NCBI RefSeq assembly: GCF_003076755.1
Contig: NZ_QDKM01000006.1
Span: 169,063 to 233,062 of the forward strand
Direction of reading: 5' to 3'
DNA: 64,000 nucleotides
DNA from: Pararhodobacter oceanensis
GTDB taxonomy: Bacteria > Pseudomonadota > Alphaproteobacteria > Rhodobacterales > Rhodobacteraceae
Shown: piece by piece, positions 8,889 to 18,525 of the stretch
Layout: every line of letters begins with the position of its first letter
Position numbering within the stretch: position 1 is the stretch's first letter
Translations under genes and position numbers: made by a program
Notes under the pieces: generated by a model
Database searches by the model: none
The model's input: only the letters and a program-made list of their open reading frames with translations
What the model was told of the DNA's origin: nothing

Positions 8889-9440
8889 ATGAAAAAACTC
8901 CTGCCGATATTGTTGCTGCTGGTCGGGCTGGGTGCCGGAGCGGGGCTGGGCTTTGTCATGCAACCCGAGGCTGACCCTGATGCGGTGGCGGGGGCGCATG
9001 CGCCGGAGGATGCGGCCGATGACGCGACGCATGGCGCGGGGGATGCGGCGGGGGTTGTGCTGGCCGAAGCCGGCAGCTCGCCCTCGGCAACCGGCCATTA
9101 CGCGCCGGCGCCGGCGAATGTGCAGACGGTGCGCTTTCCCAATCAATTCGTCGTGCCGCTGATCGACGAGGGGCGGGTGCATGCGCTGGTGGTGATCGCC
9201 ATCGCCTTGGAAATGGACGCGCGATTCGATTTCTCGATGATGACCCATGAGCCGCGGCTGCGCGCGATCTTCCTGCAATTGTTCTTTGATCACGCCAATC
9301 TGGGCGGGTTTGACGGGGTGTTCACCTCGGGCGAATCGCTATTGGCGCTGCGCCGCAGCCTGCGCGAGGCGGCGCGGATCGAGATCGGGACCGAGGTTTC
9401 GGATGTGCTGATCACCGAATTAGTGCGGCAGGAAACCTGA
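8889..9440 (+). CDS. fliL: Flagellar basal body-associated protein FliL
   Basis: FliL is a single-pass inner-membrane protein around the stator. The 183-residue protein has an N-terminal transmembrane helix (residues about 4-24), an Ala/Asp/Glu-rich linker, and a C-terminal FliL domain ending DVLITELVRQET. Its sequence outside the ends is divergent, so the name rests on the end motif, topology and place as the last gene of the operon. Confidence 0.82.
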   Translation: MKKLLPILLLLVGLGAGAGLGFVMQPEADPDAVAGAHAPEDAADDATHGAGDAAGVVLAEAGSSPSATGHYAPAPANVQTVRFPNQFVVPLIDEGRVHALVVIAIALEMDARFDFSMMTHEPRLRAIFLQLFFDHANLGGFDGVFTSGESLLALRRSLREAARIEIGTEVSDVLITELVRQET

Positions 9441-9557
9441 GGCCCCGGCCCGGCGGATGTGTTCTGCGGGCGTGTTCCTGCGGACTTGCTATGGGGGGGC
9501 GCTTTACGCCTCGCCGCGCTTGCGCCAAACTGCTGGCGCACAGCGGGGGGAGAGGCG

Positions 9558-9986
9558 ATGGCGGGGAATAAAACCACGGCGCATGATGCGGATGTCGGCG
9601 CGTTTATTGCGGCGGTGGAAAAGCCGCAGCGGCGCGCGGATGCCGAGGTGCTGGACGCGCTGTTTCGGCGCGTCACCGGCTTTGCGCCGCGCATGTGGGG
9701 GCCGACAATCATCGGCTACGGGCGCTATCATTACCGTTACGAGAGCGGGCGCGAGGGGGATTTTCTGGCCACCGGCTTTAGCCCGCGCGCGGCGCATCAG
9801 GTGATCTATATCATGCCCGGATATGGTGAGTATCAGGCGATCATGGATCGGCTGGGCAAGCATAAGCTGGGGAAATCCTGCTTGTATATCAATAAGCTGG
9901 CCGATGTGGATCTGGGCGTTCTGGAAGAATTTATCCGGCAGGGGCTGGCGGATCTGGGCAGGCGCTATCCGGTGCATCCCGCGTGA
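9558..9986 (+). CDS. DUF1801-type small protein
   Basis: This 142-residue soluble protein matches the DUF1801 (YdhG-like) pattern: VLDALFRRVTGFAPRMWGPTIIGYG, then YHYRYESGREGDFLATGF, and a C-terminal GKSCLYINKLADVDLGVL. The biochemical role of these proteins is unknown. The ATG at 9558 follows GGGGAGAGG; the frame extends upstream without a good ribosome site. It stands alone between fliL and the carB terminator. Confidence 0.8.
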   Translation: MAGNKTTAHDADVGAFIAAVEKPQRRADAEVLDALFRRVTGFAPRMWGPTIIGYGRYHYRYESGREGDFLATGFSPRAAHQVIYIMPGYGEYQAIMDRLGKHKLGKSCLYINKLADVDLGVLEEFIRQGLADLGRRYPVHPA

Positions 9987-9997
9987 GGTATTGACGC

Positions 9998-10026
9998 AAA
10001 ACGGCGCCCGAAGGGGGCGCCGTTTT
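9998..10026. terminator. Bidirectional Rho-independent terminator
   Basis: A perfect 12-bp stem, AAAACGGCGCCC pairing with GGGCGCCGTTTT around a 5-base loop, lies between the convergent DUF1801 gene and carB. The A and T ends make it usable from both sides. Confidence 0.85.
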
Positions 10027-10058
10027 GGAATTTAGCGAGCAGGGATCAGCCTTGCGCC

Positions 10059-13000
10059 TCAGCCTTGCAGCGTGCGCACCCCATAGCCCTCGCGGCGGGC
10101 TTTCATCGCGCCGGTGGCGGCAATCGCGCCCGCGGCGGTGGTGAAATAGGGGATTTTATCCATCAGGGAAACGCGGCGGATATCGCGGCTGTCCGAGACC
10201 GCCTGCGTGCCCTGCGTGGTGTTGAACACCAGCGCCATATCGCCGTTTTTCAGCCGGTCGACGACATTCGGGCGGCCCTCATAGACTTTGTTCACCGCGA
10301 TGGTGGCGATGTTCTCGCCGCCGAGCCAGCGGGCGGTGCCCGAGGTGGCGACGATCTCGAAGCCGAGCGTCACCAGATCGCGGACCGCCTCGGCCAGCGC
10401 TTCGGTTTTGTCGTCATCGCGGACCGAGACAAAGACTCTACCGCTTTCGGGCAATTCGGTGCCCGCGCCCATCTGCGCCTTCAAGAACGCCAGCGGGAAG
10501 GAGCGGTCCCAGCCCATGACCTCGCCGGTCGAGCGCATTTCCGGCCCGAGGAGGGTATCGACACCGGGGAAGCGGGCGAAGGGCAGCACCGCCTCTTTGA
10601 CCGAGAACCACGGGGTGTTGGGATCGGCCAGCGTCAAGGGATCGGCCAGCGGCAGATCGGTGTCGGGGCCGACGCCTTCGGGATAGGCGGCGCGCATCGG
10701 GAAGTTTGCCATCGGCTCACCGGCCATCAAGCGCGCGGCAATCGAGGCAATCGCGCTGTCGGTGGCCTTGGCGACGAAGGGCACGGTGCGGCTGGCGCGG
10801 GGGTTGACCTCGAGCACATAGATATCGCTGCCCTTGATCGCGAATTGCACGTTCATCAGACCGACGACGCCCAGAGCGCGGGCCATTTGCACGGTCTGAC
10901 GCTCGAGTTCTTCAATGATTTCAGGGGTCAGCGAGTGCGGCGGCAGGCAGCAGGCGCTGTCGCCCGAATGCACGCCGGCCTCTTCGATATGCTCCATGAT
11001 GCCAGCGATATGCACCGAGTCGCCATCAGAGAGCGCGTCGACATCGACCTCGATGGCGCCCGAGAGATAGCTGTCCAAGAGCACCGGCGTATCGCCCGAC
11101 ACATCCACCGCCGAGGTGATATAGCGGCGCAGCTGGTCCATATCGCGGACGATTTCCATCGCGCGGCCGCCAAGCACATAGGAGGGGCGGATGACCAGCG
11201 GGAAGCCGACGCGCTCGGCGATTTCCAGCGCCTGTTCGTCGGAGGTAGCGATGCCGTTGACCGGCTGGCGCAGGTCGAGATCGTTGAGCAGTTGCTGGAA
11301 GCGCTCGCGGTCTTCGGCCAGATCAATCGCGTCGGGGCTGGTGCCGAGGATCGGGATGCCGGCGTCATTGAGCGCATTGGCCAGTTTCAGCGGCGTCTGC
11401 CCGCCGAATTGCACGATGACCCCGTGGAGGGTGCCGTTTTCCTGCTCGACCCGCAGGATTTCGAGCACATGCTCCAGCGTCAGCGGCTCGAAATAGAGCC
11501 GGTCGGAGGTGTCGTAATCGGTCGAAACGGTTTCAGGATTACAGTTGACCATGATCGTTTCATAGCCAATGTCGGTCAGCGCGTAGCAGGCGTGGCAGCA
11601 GCAGTAGTCAAACTCGATGCCTTGGCCGATGCGGTTTGGCCCGCCGCCCAGAATGACCACTTTCTTGCGGTCCGAGGGGCGCGATTCGCATTCCACATCG
11701 CCCATCGCCGGGGCTTCATAGGTGGAATACATATAGGGGGTCTGGGCCTCGAATTCGGCGGCGCAGGTGTCGATGCGTTTGAACACCGCGTTGACGCCCG
11801 CGGCTTGGCGGGTGCGGCGGACCTGCGCTTCGGATTGCGCGGTGAGCATGGCGAGGCGGGCGTCGGAAAAGCCCATCATCTTGACCGCGCGCATGCCGTG
11901 TTCGTCGCTGGGCAAGCCATTGGCGCGGATTTGCGCCTCGGCGTCGACGATCTCGCGGATACGGGCGAGGAACCACGGATCAAAAGCGGTGGCGTGCTGG
12001 ATTTCGTCGTCGCTGAGCCCGTGACGCATGGCCTGCGCGATGGTGCGCAGGCGGTCGGGGGTTTGCTCATTGATCGCTTTGATCACCGCGGCCTTGTCGG
12101 GCGCGCCGGGGATCTCGACTTCATCGAGCCCGCTGAGGCCGGTTTCCATCGAGGCCAGCGCCTTTTGCAGCGATTCGTGGAAGCTGCGGCCAATCGCCAT
12201 GACCTCGCCGACGGATTTCATCGCGGTGGTCAGATTGGGCTCGGAGCCGGGGAACTTTTCAAAAGCGAAGCGCGGGATTTTGGTGACCACATAGTCAATC
12301 GACGGCTCGAAGCTGGCCGGGGTGACGCGAGTGATGTCGTTGTCCAGCTCATCCAGCGTATAGCCGACCGCCAGTTTCGCCGCGATCTTGGCAATCGGGA
12401 AGCCGGTGGCCTTGGAGGCCAGCGCCGAGGAGCGCGACACCCGCGGGTTCATCTCGATCACCACCATCCGGCCATCGGCGGGGTTGACCGCCCATTGCAC
12501 GTTGGAGCCGCCGGTCTCGACGCCGATCTCGCGCAGCACGGCAATCGAGGCCGAGCGCATGATCTGGTATTCTTTGTCGGTCAGGGTCAGCGCCGGAGCG
12601 ACGGTGATGGAGTCGCCGGTATGCACGCCCATCGGGTCGATGTTTTCAATCGCGCAGACGATGATCGCGTTGTCGGCTTTGTCGCGCACCACCTCCATCT
12701 CGAACTCTTTCCAGCCGAGCAGGGATTCGTCGATCAGCACCTGCGCCATCGGCGAGGCCTCGAGCCCCGAGCGCACGATCGCCTCATAGTCATCGCGGTT
12801 ATAGGCGACGCCGCCGCCGGTGCCGCCAAGGGTAAAGGCGGGGCGGATGATCGCCGGCAGGCCGACATGCTCGAGGTCGATAAGCGCCTGGGTGACGCCG
12901 GCGTGAATGTCGAATTTGCCGTTGGCCAGTTTCGGCGCGGCGACAATCGTGGCCTTGGGGTTTTCCAGCCCGATCCGGTCCATCGCCTCGCGGAACAGCT

Positions 13001-13388
13001 TGCGGTCCTCGGCCATCTCGATGGCTTCGCGGTTAGCGCCGATCAGCTCGACGCCGTATTTTTCCAGCACGCCCATATCGGCGAGCGAGAGCGCGGTGTT
13101 GAGGCCGGTTTGCCCGCCCATCGTTGGCAGTAGCGCATCGGGGCGCTCGCGTTCGATGATCTTGGCGACGACATCGGGGGTGATCGGCTCGATATAGGTG
13201 GCGTCGGCGAGCACCGGATCGGTCATGATCGTCGCCGGATTGGAGTTGACGAGGATGACGCGGTACCCCTCTTCGCGCAGGGCCTTACAGGCCTGGGCAC
13301 CGGAGTAGTCGAATTCGCAGGCCTGGCCGATGACGATGGGCCCCGCCCCGATGATCATGATGGATTTGATATCGGTTCTTTTTGGCAT
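10059..13388 (-). CDS. carB: Carbamoyl-phosphate synthase large chain
   Basis: CarB makes carbamoyl phosphate for pyrimidine and arginine synthesis from ammonia delivered by CarA, bicarbonate and two ATP. The 1109-residue protein has the usual two homologous ATP-grasp halves: first half [20 protein letters not shown] and [18 protein letters not shown], second half [19 protein letters not shown] and [18 protein letters not shown]. An MGS-like allosteric domain follows (residues about 970-1109; [20 protein letters not shown]). carA is not adjacent, as is common in this group. Confidence 0.97.
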   Translation of the reverse strand: MPKRTDIKSIMIIGAGPIVIGQACEFDYSGAQACKALREEGYRVILVNSNPATIMTDPVLADATYIEPITPDVVAKIIERERPDALLPTMGGQTGLNTALSLADMGVLEKYGVELIGANREAIEMAEDRKLFREAMDRIGLENPKATIVAAPKLANGKFDIHAGVTQALIDLEHVGLPAIIRPAFTLGGTGGGVAYNRDDYEAIVRSGLEASPMAQVLIDESLLGWKEFEMEVVRDKADNAIIVCAIENIDPMGVHTGDSITVAPALTLTDKEYQIMRSASIAVLREIGVETGGSNVQWAVNPADGRMVVIEMNPRVSRSSALASKATGFPIAKIAAKLAVGYTLDELDNDITRVTPASFEPSIDYVVTKIPRFAFEKFPGSEPNLTTAMKSVGEVMAIGRSFHESLQKALASMETGLSGLDEVEIPGAPDKAAVIKAINEQTPDRLRTIAQAMRHGLSDDEIQHATAFDPWFLARIREIVDAEAQIRANGLPSDEHGMRAVKMMGFSDARLAMLTAQSEAQVRRTRQAAGVNAVFKRIDTCAAEFEAQTPYMYSTYEAPAMGDVECESRPSDRKKVVILGGGPNRIGQGIEFDYCCCHACYALTDIGYETIMVNCNPETVSTDYDTSDRLYFEPLTLEHVLEILRVEQENGTLHGVIVQFGGQTPLKLANALNDAGIPILGTSPDAIDLAEDRERFQQLLNDLDLRQPVNGIATSDEQALEIAERVGFPLVIRPSYVLGGRAMEIVRDMDQLRRYITSAVDVSGDTPVLLDSYLSGAIEVDVDALSDGDSVHIAGIMEHIEEAGVHSGDSACCLPPHSLTPEIIEELERQTVQMARALGVVGLMNVQFAIKGSDIYVLEVNPRASRTVPFVAKATDSAIASIAARLMAGEPMANFPMRAAYPEGVGPDTDLPLADPLTLADPNTPWFSVKEAVLPFARFPGVDTLLGPEMRSTGEVMGWDRSFPLAFLKAQMGAGTELPESGRVFVSVRDDDKTEALAEAVRDLVTLGFEIVATSGTARWLGGENIATIAVNKVYEGRPNVVDRLKNGDMALVFNTTQGTQAVSDSRDIRRVSLMDKIPYFTTAAGAIAATGAMKARREGYGVRTLQG

Positions 13389-13638
13389 GTTCGGACCCCG
13401 TGCGTGCGTGAGCGCAGCGGCCTGTCAGACCGTGCGTAAATTGAGGCGGGTTATAGCTGCAGCTAGGGTCGGCGCAAGCCCTGATTGGGGATTCGGGCGG
13501 TGGAAGCGGTGGTTGTGATCGCGGTGCGGCGGGGATTCGCGCGGGGGTGGCGTTTGGGGGGGTGATCCCCCAGCGTCGGGTGCGGTGCTTCGGGCTTTGC
13601 GCGTCTCCGCTTCACCCCTCACGCCCGGCGGCACCGCC

Positions 13639-13768
13639 GGGCCGCGCCCGACCCTCCCCACGGGAGGGCGCCTTGGCGATGTCCTGCGCCGCTCGAGCGG
13701 CATTCGTGCTTTGGAGCGCGCCGCGTTGTGGCAAGGGCAGGGCGCCCACCCAGGGTCAGGCGCGGCCC
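13639..13768. repeat. 130-bp inverted-repeat element, copy 1
   Basis: The left end GGGCCGCGCCCGACCCT and right end AGGGTCAGGCGCGGCCC are inverted repeats with one mismatch. Inside are the second arm pair CGGGAGGGCGCC and GGCGCCCACC, and an inner stem GCGGC/GCCGC. It lies between carB and the amidohydrolase gene, with no supported coding potential. Confidence 0.85.
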
Positions 13769-13815
13769 TACGTGCTTCAGGGCATCAGTTCGTCTGTCTG
13801 GCACGTGGGAACCAC

Positions 13816-14110
13816 GGGCCGCACCCGACCCTCCCCTTGGACGCAAGCCGCGTAGCGCCAGACCGCGGGGTGGCGATCCAGCGACGAAACGAAGCGCTTT
13901 ATGGTGCGTTCCACATCCATCATTGAAACGGCGCGCCTGCGGTAACAGATCGCCAGCCCGATGGGGCGGTCTGGCGATGCGTGGCGGCTTCGCCTTGAAT
14001 CCACGCAAGGCGCAATGGTGATGAAGGGCGTGGCTCGAGCGGCATTCGTGCTTTGGAGCGCGCCGCGTTGTGGCAAGGGCAGGGCGCCCACCCAGGATCA
14101 GGCGCGGCCC
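13816..14110. repeat. 130-bp element, copy 2, with nested second repeat
   Basis: The left end (GGGCCGCACCCGACCCT) and right end (AGGATCAGGCGCGGCCC, 14094-14110) of the 130-bp family are present but 295 bp apart. The extra length is explained by a second repeat at about 13844-14007 that recurs at 29206-29414. Confidence 0.7.
13844..14007. repeat. Second repeat family, copy 1
   Basis: This block starts AAGCCGCG, includes AACGAAGCGCTTTATGGTGC, and ends GGCGGCTTCGCCTTGAATCC. The same ordered motifs recur at 29206-29414. Parts of it can fold back (CGCCAGACCGC with GCGGTCTGGCG). Confidence 0.7.
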
Positions 14111-14207
14111 TTTGGGCTTCGACGGCGGCTCTTAGAAACGGCGGGTTTCAGGTGAAGGGTTTTCACTGATGCGCCTCGGTTCAACACCCACGCCCGGCGG
14201 CCCCGCC

Positions 14208-14337
14208 GGGCCGCGCCCGACCCTCCCCACGGGAGGGCGCATTGGCGAGGTCATTCATTGCTCGCGCCACATATATGCTTTGAAGCGTCGCGCATTGTTC
14301 GAAGGGTGGGGCGCCCACCCAGGGTCGGGCGCGGCCC
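14208..14337. repeat. 130-bp inverted-repeat element, copy 3
   Basis: The 17-bp ends GGGCCGCGCCCGACCCT (14208-14224) and AGGGTCGGGCGCGGCCC (14321-14337) are perfect inverted repeats. The element is again exactly 130 bp and ends 23 bp from the stop of the convergent amidohydrolase gene. Confidence 0.85.
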
Positions 14338-14360
14338 TTTGGGCATAGTGGTGCCGAGAT

Positions 14361-15221
14361 TCAGGCCGGTGGCGTCGGCGGGGGATCGGCGGCGGTGAGT
14401 TCGGCGCTGGTCAGCGCCTGCGTCAGGATCGGTGCGAGGCGCTGCGCCATCGCCGCCTGCCCCGCGGCATCGGCGATCAGGTCATTGCGGATTTCCAGCA
14501 TCGCGTGGTTCAGCCGCATCGGGCGGGCGTGGATGCGGGTGGTATGGGCGACGCTGCTCTGCGCCGAATAGGGCTCATTCAGCCGCGTGACCAATCCGCT
14601 GCCCGCGCTGGCCTGCAGGATATGCCGGGCGATGCCTTCGTCGTCATCGAACAATATGCCGAATTCCACCTCGCGGGGGGTGCCGAAATAGACCGGCGTG
14701 AAGGAATGCACCGCGATCACCACCGGGCGGCGGCCCAGCAGCACGAGGCGGGCGATCTCGGCGGTGACCGTGGCCTGAAAAGGCAGATAGATCGCCTCGA
14801 GCCGCGCCATCCTATCGGCCATCGACAGATCACGGTTGCCCGGCACCTGATGGATTTCCGAAGTCACCGGCATCGCGCCGGGGTGATCCGGCGGGCGGTT
14901 GAGGTCATAGGCCAGCCGCGACAGCGGCGCGTGGATCAGCGCCGCGCCATCCATCACCGGCGCCAGCTGCGCGGCCAAAAGGCGCGAGAGGGAGAGCGCG
15001 CCGATGTCATAGGCGGCATGGGAGGCGCGGGTCTCGGCATCAAGGCCAAGATCGCCGCCGAGTTCCGGCACATCCTCGGGCAGCGCATTCGAGGCATGTT
15101 CGCAGATCAGCACCAGCGCGGGCGTCGGCGCGCCGCGGCCCTTGCTGCCGTCGGGCTGCCAATATTCCACCGTTCCGGGATAGCGCGGCAGGGTGAGCGG
15201 GGCGGAGATCTGCTGGGTCAT
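14361..15221 (-). CDS. N-formylglutamate amidohydrolase family protein
   Basis: Members of this family hydrolyse N-formylglutamate or related N-formyl amides, for example at the end of histidine breakdown. The 286-residue protein shows ALVLICEHASNALPED near the N-terminus, ETRASHAAYDIGALSLSRLL, AALIHAPLSRLAYDLNR and VIAVHSFTPVYFGTPRE, all conserved family blocks with likely metal-binding His and Glu residues. No hut genes are nearby, so the true substrate is open. The start is uncertain: neither the ATG at 15221 nor a GTG at 15242 has a clear ribosome site. Confidence 0.82.
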   Translation of the reverse strand: MTQQISAPLTLPRYPGTVEYWQPDGSKGRGAPTPALVLICEHASNALPEDVPELGGDLGLDAETRASHAAYDIGALSLSRLLAAQLAPVMDGAALIHAPLSRLAYDLNRPPDHPGAMPVTSEIHQVPGNRDLSMADRMARLEAIYLPFQATVTAEIARLVLLGRRPVVIAVHSFTPVYFGTPREVEFGILFDDDEGIARHILQASAGSGLVTRLNEPYSAQSSVAHTTRIHARPMRLNHAMLEIRNDLIADAAGQAAMAQRLAPILTQALTSAELTAADPPPTPPA

Positions 15222-15290
15222 GGCGCTAAGCTGTTGCAGCACCCGCGGCGCGTCAAGGGGGCGGCGCTTGTTAAGGGTTTCGCAAGGAAT

Positions 15291-15300
15291 GTAGCGCTAC
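15291..15300. promoter_or_regulatory. Possible operator upstream of modA
   Basis: GTAGCGCTAC is a perfect 10-bp palindrome about 170 bp before modA. It looks like a LacI-type half-site pair; the E. coli ModE box is AT-rich and does not fit. No regulator gene is adjacent, so this is only a candidate. Confidence 0.25.
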
Positions 15301-15473
15301 CTTAGGTTGAGTTGCAGCGCGCCCGGCCCAAGGGCGCAGATATGGGAGGGAAGAGGCACACAGGTTACTGACAGCGAGACGCGCAACACAGCGCGGTGAT
15401 TGGCGGCGCATTCCGGCTTGCCGCGCTGGGCTGGCTCGGCGATACCTTCCGGGGTCAATCCCTCGGAGGTCTC

Positions 15474-16358
15474 ATGTCCGCTCGCCGCTCGTTGATGCTT
15501 GCGCTGCCGCTGGTTGTGGCGGGTTTCGCGCCGCTGCCCGCTTTGGCGGCGGATATACTGGTCTTTGCCGCCGCCTCGATGCGCGGCGCGCTGGATCAGG
15601 TGGCCGCGGCATGGGAGGCGGAGACCGGCCATAGCGTGACCCTGTCCTACGCGGGCTCCAGCGCCCTCGCGCGGCAGATCATCGCCGGAGCACCGGCGGA
15701 TATCTTCATCTCGGCGGCGCCGGCATGGATGGATGTCGTCGCGGGCGAGGGGCTGCTGGCCGCGGGCTCGCGGGTGGATCTGCTGGGCAATCGGCTGGTG
15801 CTGATCGGGCATGGCGCCGCGGCCGGCGCCGAAGATGTTGCGGAAGATGCGGCAGGAGATGCGGCAGAGGGCGCGGTTGAAGACGGGGCAGGCATTGGGC
15901 CTGCGGATGCGGATGCGGCCGGGGTCGCGGACCTCAGCACGGGCTATGAGCTTGCCGTGCGGCTCGGTGATGGGCGGCTGGCGATGGCGCTGGTCGATGC
16001 GGTGCCCGCGGGGCAATACGGCAAGGCTGGATTGCAGGCGCTGGGCCTGTGGGACGCGGTCGCGGCGCAGGTGGCGCAGGCCGACAATGTGCGCGCCGCG
16101 CTGGCCTTGGTGGCGACGGGTGAGGCGCCCATGGGCGTGGTCTATGCCAGCGATGCTCTGGCCGAGCCTGCGGTGCAGGTGCTGGCCATTTTCCCCGAGG
16201 GTAGCCATGCGCCGATCACCTATCCCGCCGCGATGCTTGCCGATGCCGCGCCCGAGGCCGAGGGTTTTTTGCAAGCATTGCAAGCACCCGCCGCAGGCGC
16301 GATATTCGAGGCGCATGGATTTGAGGTTCGGGGGTTCGAGCCATTGGAGCGACAGTGA
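15474..16358 (+). CDS. modA: Molybdate ABC transporter, periplasmic binding protein
   Basis: ModA captures molybdate in the periplasm for ModBC. The 294-residue precursor has a signal peptide ending about ALPALAA (the cut would be after residue 24-26). Family motifs follow: ILVFAAASMRGALDQVA, LSYAGSSALARQI and APADIFISAAPAWMD. An Ala/Asp/Glu-rich insert (residues about 120-150) interrupts the middle, just where the ligand-binding lobes join. GGAGGT precedes the ATG at 15474. The stop overlaps the modB start by 4 bases. Confidence 0.92.
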   Translation: MSARRSLMLALPLVVAGFAPLPALAADILVFAAASMRGALDQVAAAWEAETGHSVTLSYAGSSALARQIIAGAPADIFISAAPAWMDVVAGEGLLAAGSRVDLLGNRLVLIGHGAAAGAEDVAEDAAGDAAEGAVEDGAGIGPADADAAGVADLSTGYELAVRLGDGRLAMALVDAVPAGQYGKAGLQALGLWDAVAAQVAQADNVRAALALVATGEAPMGVVYASDALAEPAVQVLAIFPEGSHAPITYPAAMLADAAPEAEGFLQALQAPAAGAIFEAHGFEVRGFEPLERQ

Positions 16359-17059
16359 CCGAGTATCTCTCGCCGCAGGAGTGGCAGGCGGTGTCGCTGT
16401 CCTTGCAGGTGGCGCTCTGGGCGACGCTGCTCAGCCTGCCGCTGGGTATTCTGGTGGCGCATGCGCTGGCGCGTTGGCAGTTTCCGGGGAAATCCTTGCT
16501 TAACGGGGTGGTGCATCTGCCCTTGATCCTGCCGCCGGTGGTGACCGGCTATCTGCTGCTGATCGGCTTCGGGCGGCGCGGGCCGATTGGCGCGCTGCTT
16601 GAGGAGTATTGCGGCTTGGTGCTGGCGTTTCGCTGGACCGGCGCGGTTTTGGCGGCGGCGATCATGGCCTTCCCGCTGATGGTGCGCGCGATCAGGCTGG
16701 CGATTGAAGCGGTCGATCCCAAGCTCGAGGCCGCCGCCGCGACATTGGGCGCGAACCGGCTGCGGGTGTTTGCCACCATCACCCTGCCGCTGATCCTGCC
16801 CGGTATTCTGGCGGGCGCGGTCTTGGGCTTTGCCAAGGCGATGGGCGAATTCGGCGCGACGATTACATTTGTCTCGAATATTCCGGGGCAGACCCAGACC
16901 CTGCCCTCGGCGGTCTATGCGTTCTTGCAGGTGCCGGGGGGCGAGGGGCAGGCGATGCGGCTGGTCATCGTGGCAATCGCGATCTCGATGGGGGCGTTAT
17001 TGCTGTCCGAGTGGCTGGCCCGTGTGGTCGCGCGGCGCATCGGCGCCAAGGAGGGATAG
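16355..17059 (+). CDS. modB: Molybdate ABC transporter permease
   Basis: ModB is the inner-membrane channel subunit. The 234-residue protein starts with GTG inside the modA stop. It has about five transmembrane helices and the EAA loop typical of permeases contacting the ATPase (EAAAATLGANRLRVFATITL), followed by GFAKAMGEFGATITFVSNIP, specific to molybdate/sulfate permeases. Confidence 0.95.
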   Translation: MTEYLSPQEWQAVSLSLQVALWATLLSLPLGILVAHALARWQFPGKSLLNGVVHLPLILPPVVTGYLLLIGFGRRGPIGALLEEYCGLVLAFRWTGAVLAAAIMAFPLMVRAIRLAIEAVDPKLEAAAATLGANRLRVFATITLPLILPGILAGAVLGFAKAMGEFGATITFVSNIPGQTQTLPSAVYAFLQVPGGEGQAMRLVIVAIAISMGALLLSEWLARVVARRIGAKEG

Positions 17060-17061
17060 CG

Positions 17062-18150
17062 ATGCTGGATCTGTCCCTGCGCCACGGGTTTGAGGATTTC
17101 ACGCTGGAGGCCGCGTTCACCGCACCGGCGGGGGTGACCGCGCTGTTCGGGCATTCGGGCTCGGGAAAGACCACGATTGTCAATGCCTTGGCCGGTTTGC
17201 TGCGGCCGGATGCGGGGCGCATTGTGCTTGGTGATCGGGTGCTGTTTGACAGTCAGGCGCGGGTGTTCATGCCGCCGCATAAGCGCCGCATCGGCTATGT
17301 GTTTCAGGACGCGCGGTTGTTTCCGCATCTGACGGTGCGGCAGAACCTGCTGTACGGGCGACGGTTTGCTGCGCGTGGCGGTGCGGGCGCGGATATGGGG
17401 CGGATCGTTGAACTTTTGGGCATCGGCGCGCTTATGGAGCGGCGGCCTGGCGCGCTCTCGGGTGGTGAAAAGCAGCGGGTGGCGATGGGGCGGGCGATCC
17501 TTTCGGACCCTGAGTTGTTGCTGATGGATGAGCCTTTGGCGGCACTGGATGGGGCGCGTAAGGGCGAGATATTGACCTATCTCGAGCGGCTGCGCGACGA
17601 GACCGCGCTGCCGATCCTCTATGTCAGCCATTCGGTGGCCGAGGTGACGCGGTTGGCCACCACTTTGGTGTTGATTGAGGCAGGCCATGTGATGCGCAGC
17701 GGGCCGGTCGAAGCGATCATGGCGGACCCTGACGCGGTTCCGGCCTTGGGGTTGCGCGAGGCGGGGGCTCTGTTGACCGCGCGTTTGGCGGCGCATGATG
17801 CTGACGGGTTGAGCCGGTTGGACAGCGAAGGCGGTGCCTTGTGGTTGCCGCATGTCGAGGGGCCGATTGGAGCGGCGCTCAGGCTGCGGATATTGGCGCA
17901 GGATGTGATGCTGGCGGTCGAGCGACCACAGGGGATTTCGGCGCTGAATGTGCTGCCAGCGCGTGTACTGGAGGTGCGGCAGGGCGCGGGGCCGGGGGCT
18001 TTGGTGCAACTCGCGGTGGGCGAGGCGCGGTTACTGGCGCGGGTGACAGGGCGCTCGGCCAAGGCGCTGGAGCTGGGGCCGGGGCGCGAGGTCTACGCGG
18101 TGATCAAGGCGGTGTCGGTGGCGCGGGATAGTATCGGCGAGGGGCGGTAG
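17062..18150 (+). CDS. modC: Molybdate ABC transporter ATPase
   Basis: ModC drives molybdate import. The 362-residue protein has Walker A GHSGSGKTTIVNALAG, the Q-loop YVFQDARLFPHLTVRQNLLYG, signature ALSGGEKQRVAMGRAILSDP, Walker B LLLMDEPLAALDGARK and the H-loop YVSHSVAEV. A C-terminal TOBE domain (about residues 285-355) would bind oxyanion. The ATG at 17062 lies 2 bases after the modB stop. The operon runs toward the formate dehydrogenase genes, whose product needs molybdenum. Confidence 0.95.
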   Translation: MLDLSLRHGFEDFTLEAAFTAPAGVTALFGHSGSGKTTIVNALAGLLRPDAGRIVLGDRVLFDSQARVFMPPHKRRIGYVFQDARLFPHLTVRQNLLYGRRFAARGGAGADMGRIVELLGIGALMERRPGALSGGEKQRVAMGRAILSDPELLLMDEPLAALDGARKGEILTYLERLRDETALPILYVSHSVAEVTRLATTLVLIEAGHVMRSGPVEAIMADPDAVPALGLREAGALLTARLAAHDADGLSRLDSEGGALWLPHVEGPIGAALRLRILAQDVMLAVERPQGISALNVLPARVLEVRQGAGPGALVQLAVGEARLLARVTGRSAKALELGPGREVYAVIKAVSVARDSIGEGR

Positions 18151-18218
18151 GGGCGGTCGCAGGCTTCCACCTATCCCATATGCGCTAAGGGCGGCGCCGA
18201 CACGCGGGGCAAAGCGAA

Positions 18219-18268
18219 GCGCCGCCCCGTGGGGGCGTGGCGGCGCTGCCCGACGGTGCCCGTCGGGC
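18219..18268. terminator. Paired GC hairpins between modC and fdsD
   Basis: Two perfect inverted repeats lie side by side: GCGCCGCC/GGCGGCGC (18219-18246) and GCCCGACGG/CCGTCGGGC with a 3-base loop (18248-18268). They sit between convergent operons. No T-run follows, so termination is inferred from position and stability. Confidence 0.5.
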
Positions 18269-18300
18269 GTTACATCAAATTGAGAACTCGCGGCTTTCGC

Positions 18301-18525
18301 TTACGCCACCGGCTCGGGGCGGCGGATGTTGGGGGCGGCGTCGATCACCAAGGGGCGCAACCCTTCGCCACCCGCGTCGAGGATCGCGAAGAGGTGCCGC
18401 CGCATGCGCGGTTCCCAGAAGTCATTGATATGCGAGGCGGTCAGACTCACGCCCTCGTCATGGGGTTTCGATTCCATGAAGCGGGCAATCTGGTTGGCCA
18501 TACGGGTGATTTTCTCAGCGGGCAT
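18301..18525 (-). CDS. fdsD: Formate dehydrogenase delta subunit
   Basis: FdsD is a small subunit (74 residues here) needed for assembly of the NAD-dependent molybdenum formate dehydrogenase. The sequence MPAEKITRMANQIARFMESK is typical, followed by INDFWEPRMRRHLFAILDAG. The chosen ATG at 18525 lies inside the end of fdhD (11-base overlap), which favours translational coupling. It is the last gene of the fds operon. Confidence 0.9.
   Translation of the reverse strand: MPAEKITRMANQIARFMESKPHDEGVSLTASHINDFWEPRMRRHLFAILDAGGEGLRPLVIDAAPNIRRPEPVA

Noticed and set aside
10065..13133. A 1022-codon frame antisense to carB
   Set aside because: It is a long antisense frame caused by high GC codon bias; the product is Gly/Asp/His-rich with no domain, while carB is unmistakable.
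13547..14155. Several overlapping frames of about 60-130 codons between carB and the amidohydrolase gene
   Set aside because: They read through the inverted-repeat elements on both strands, with Arg/Pro/Gly-rich products that recur wherever the repeats recur. No ribosome sites or domain matches support them.
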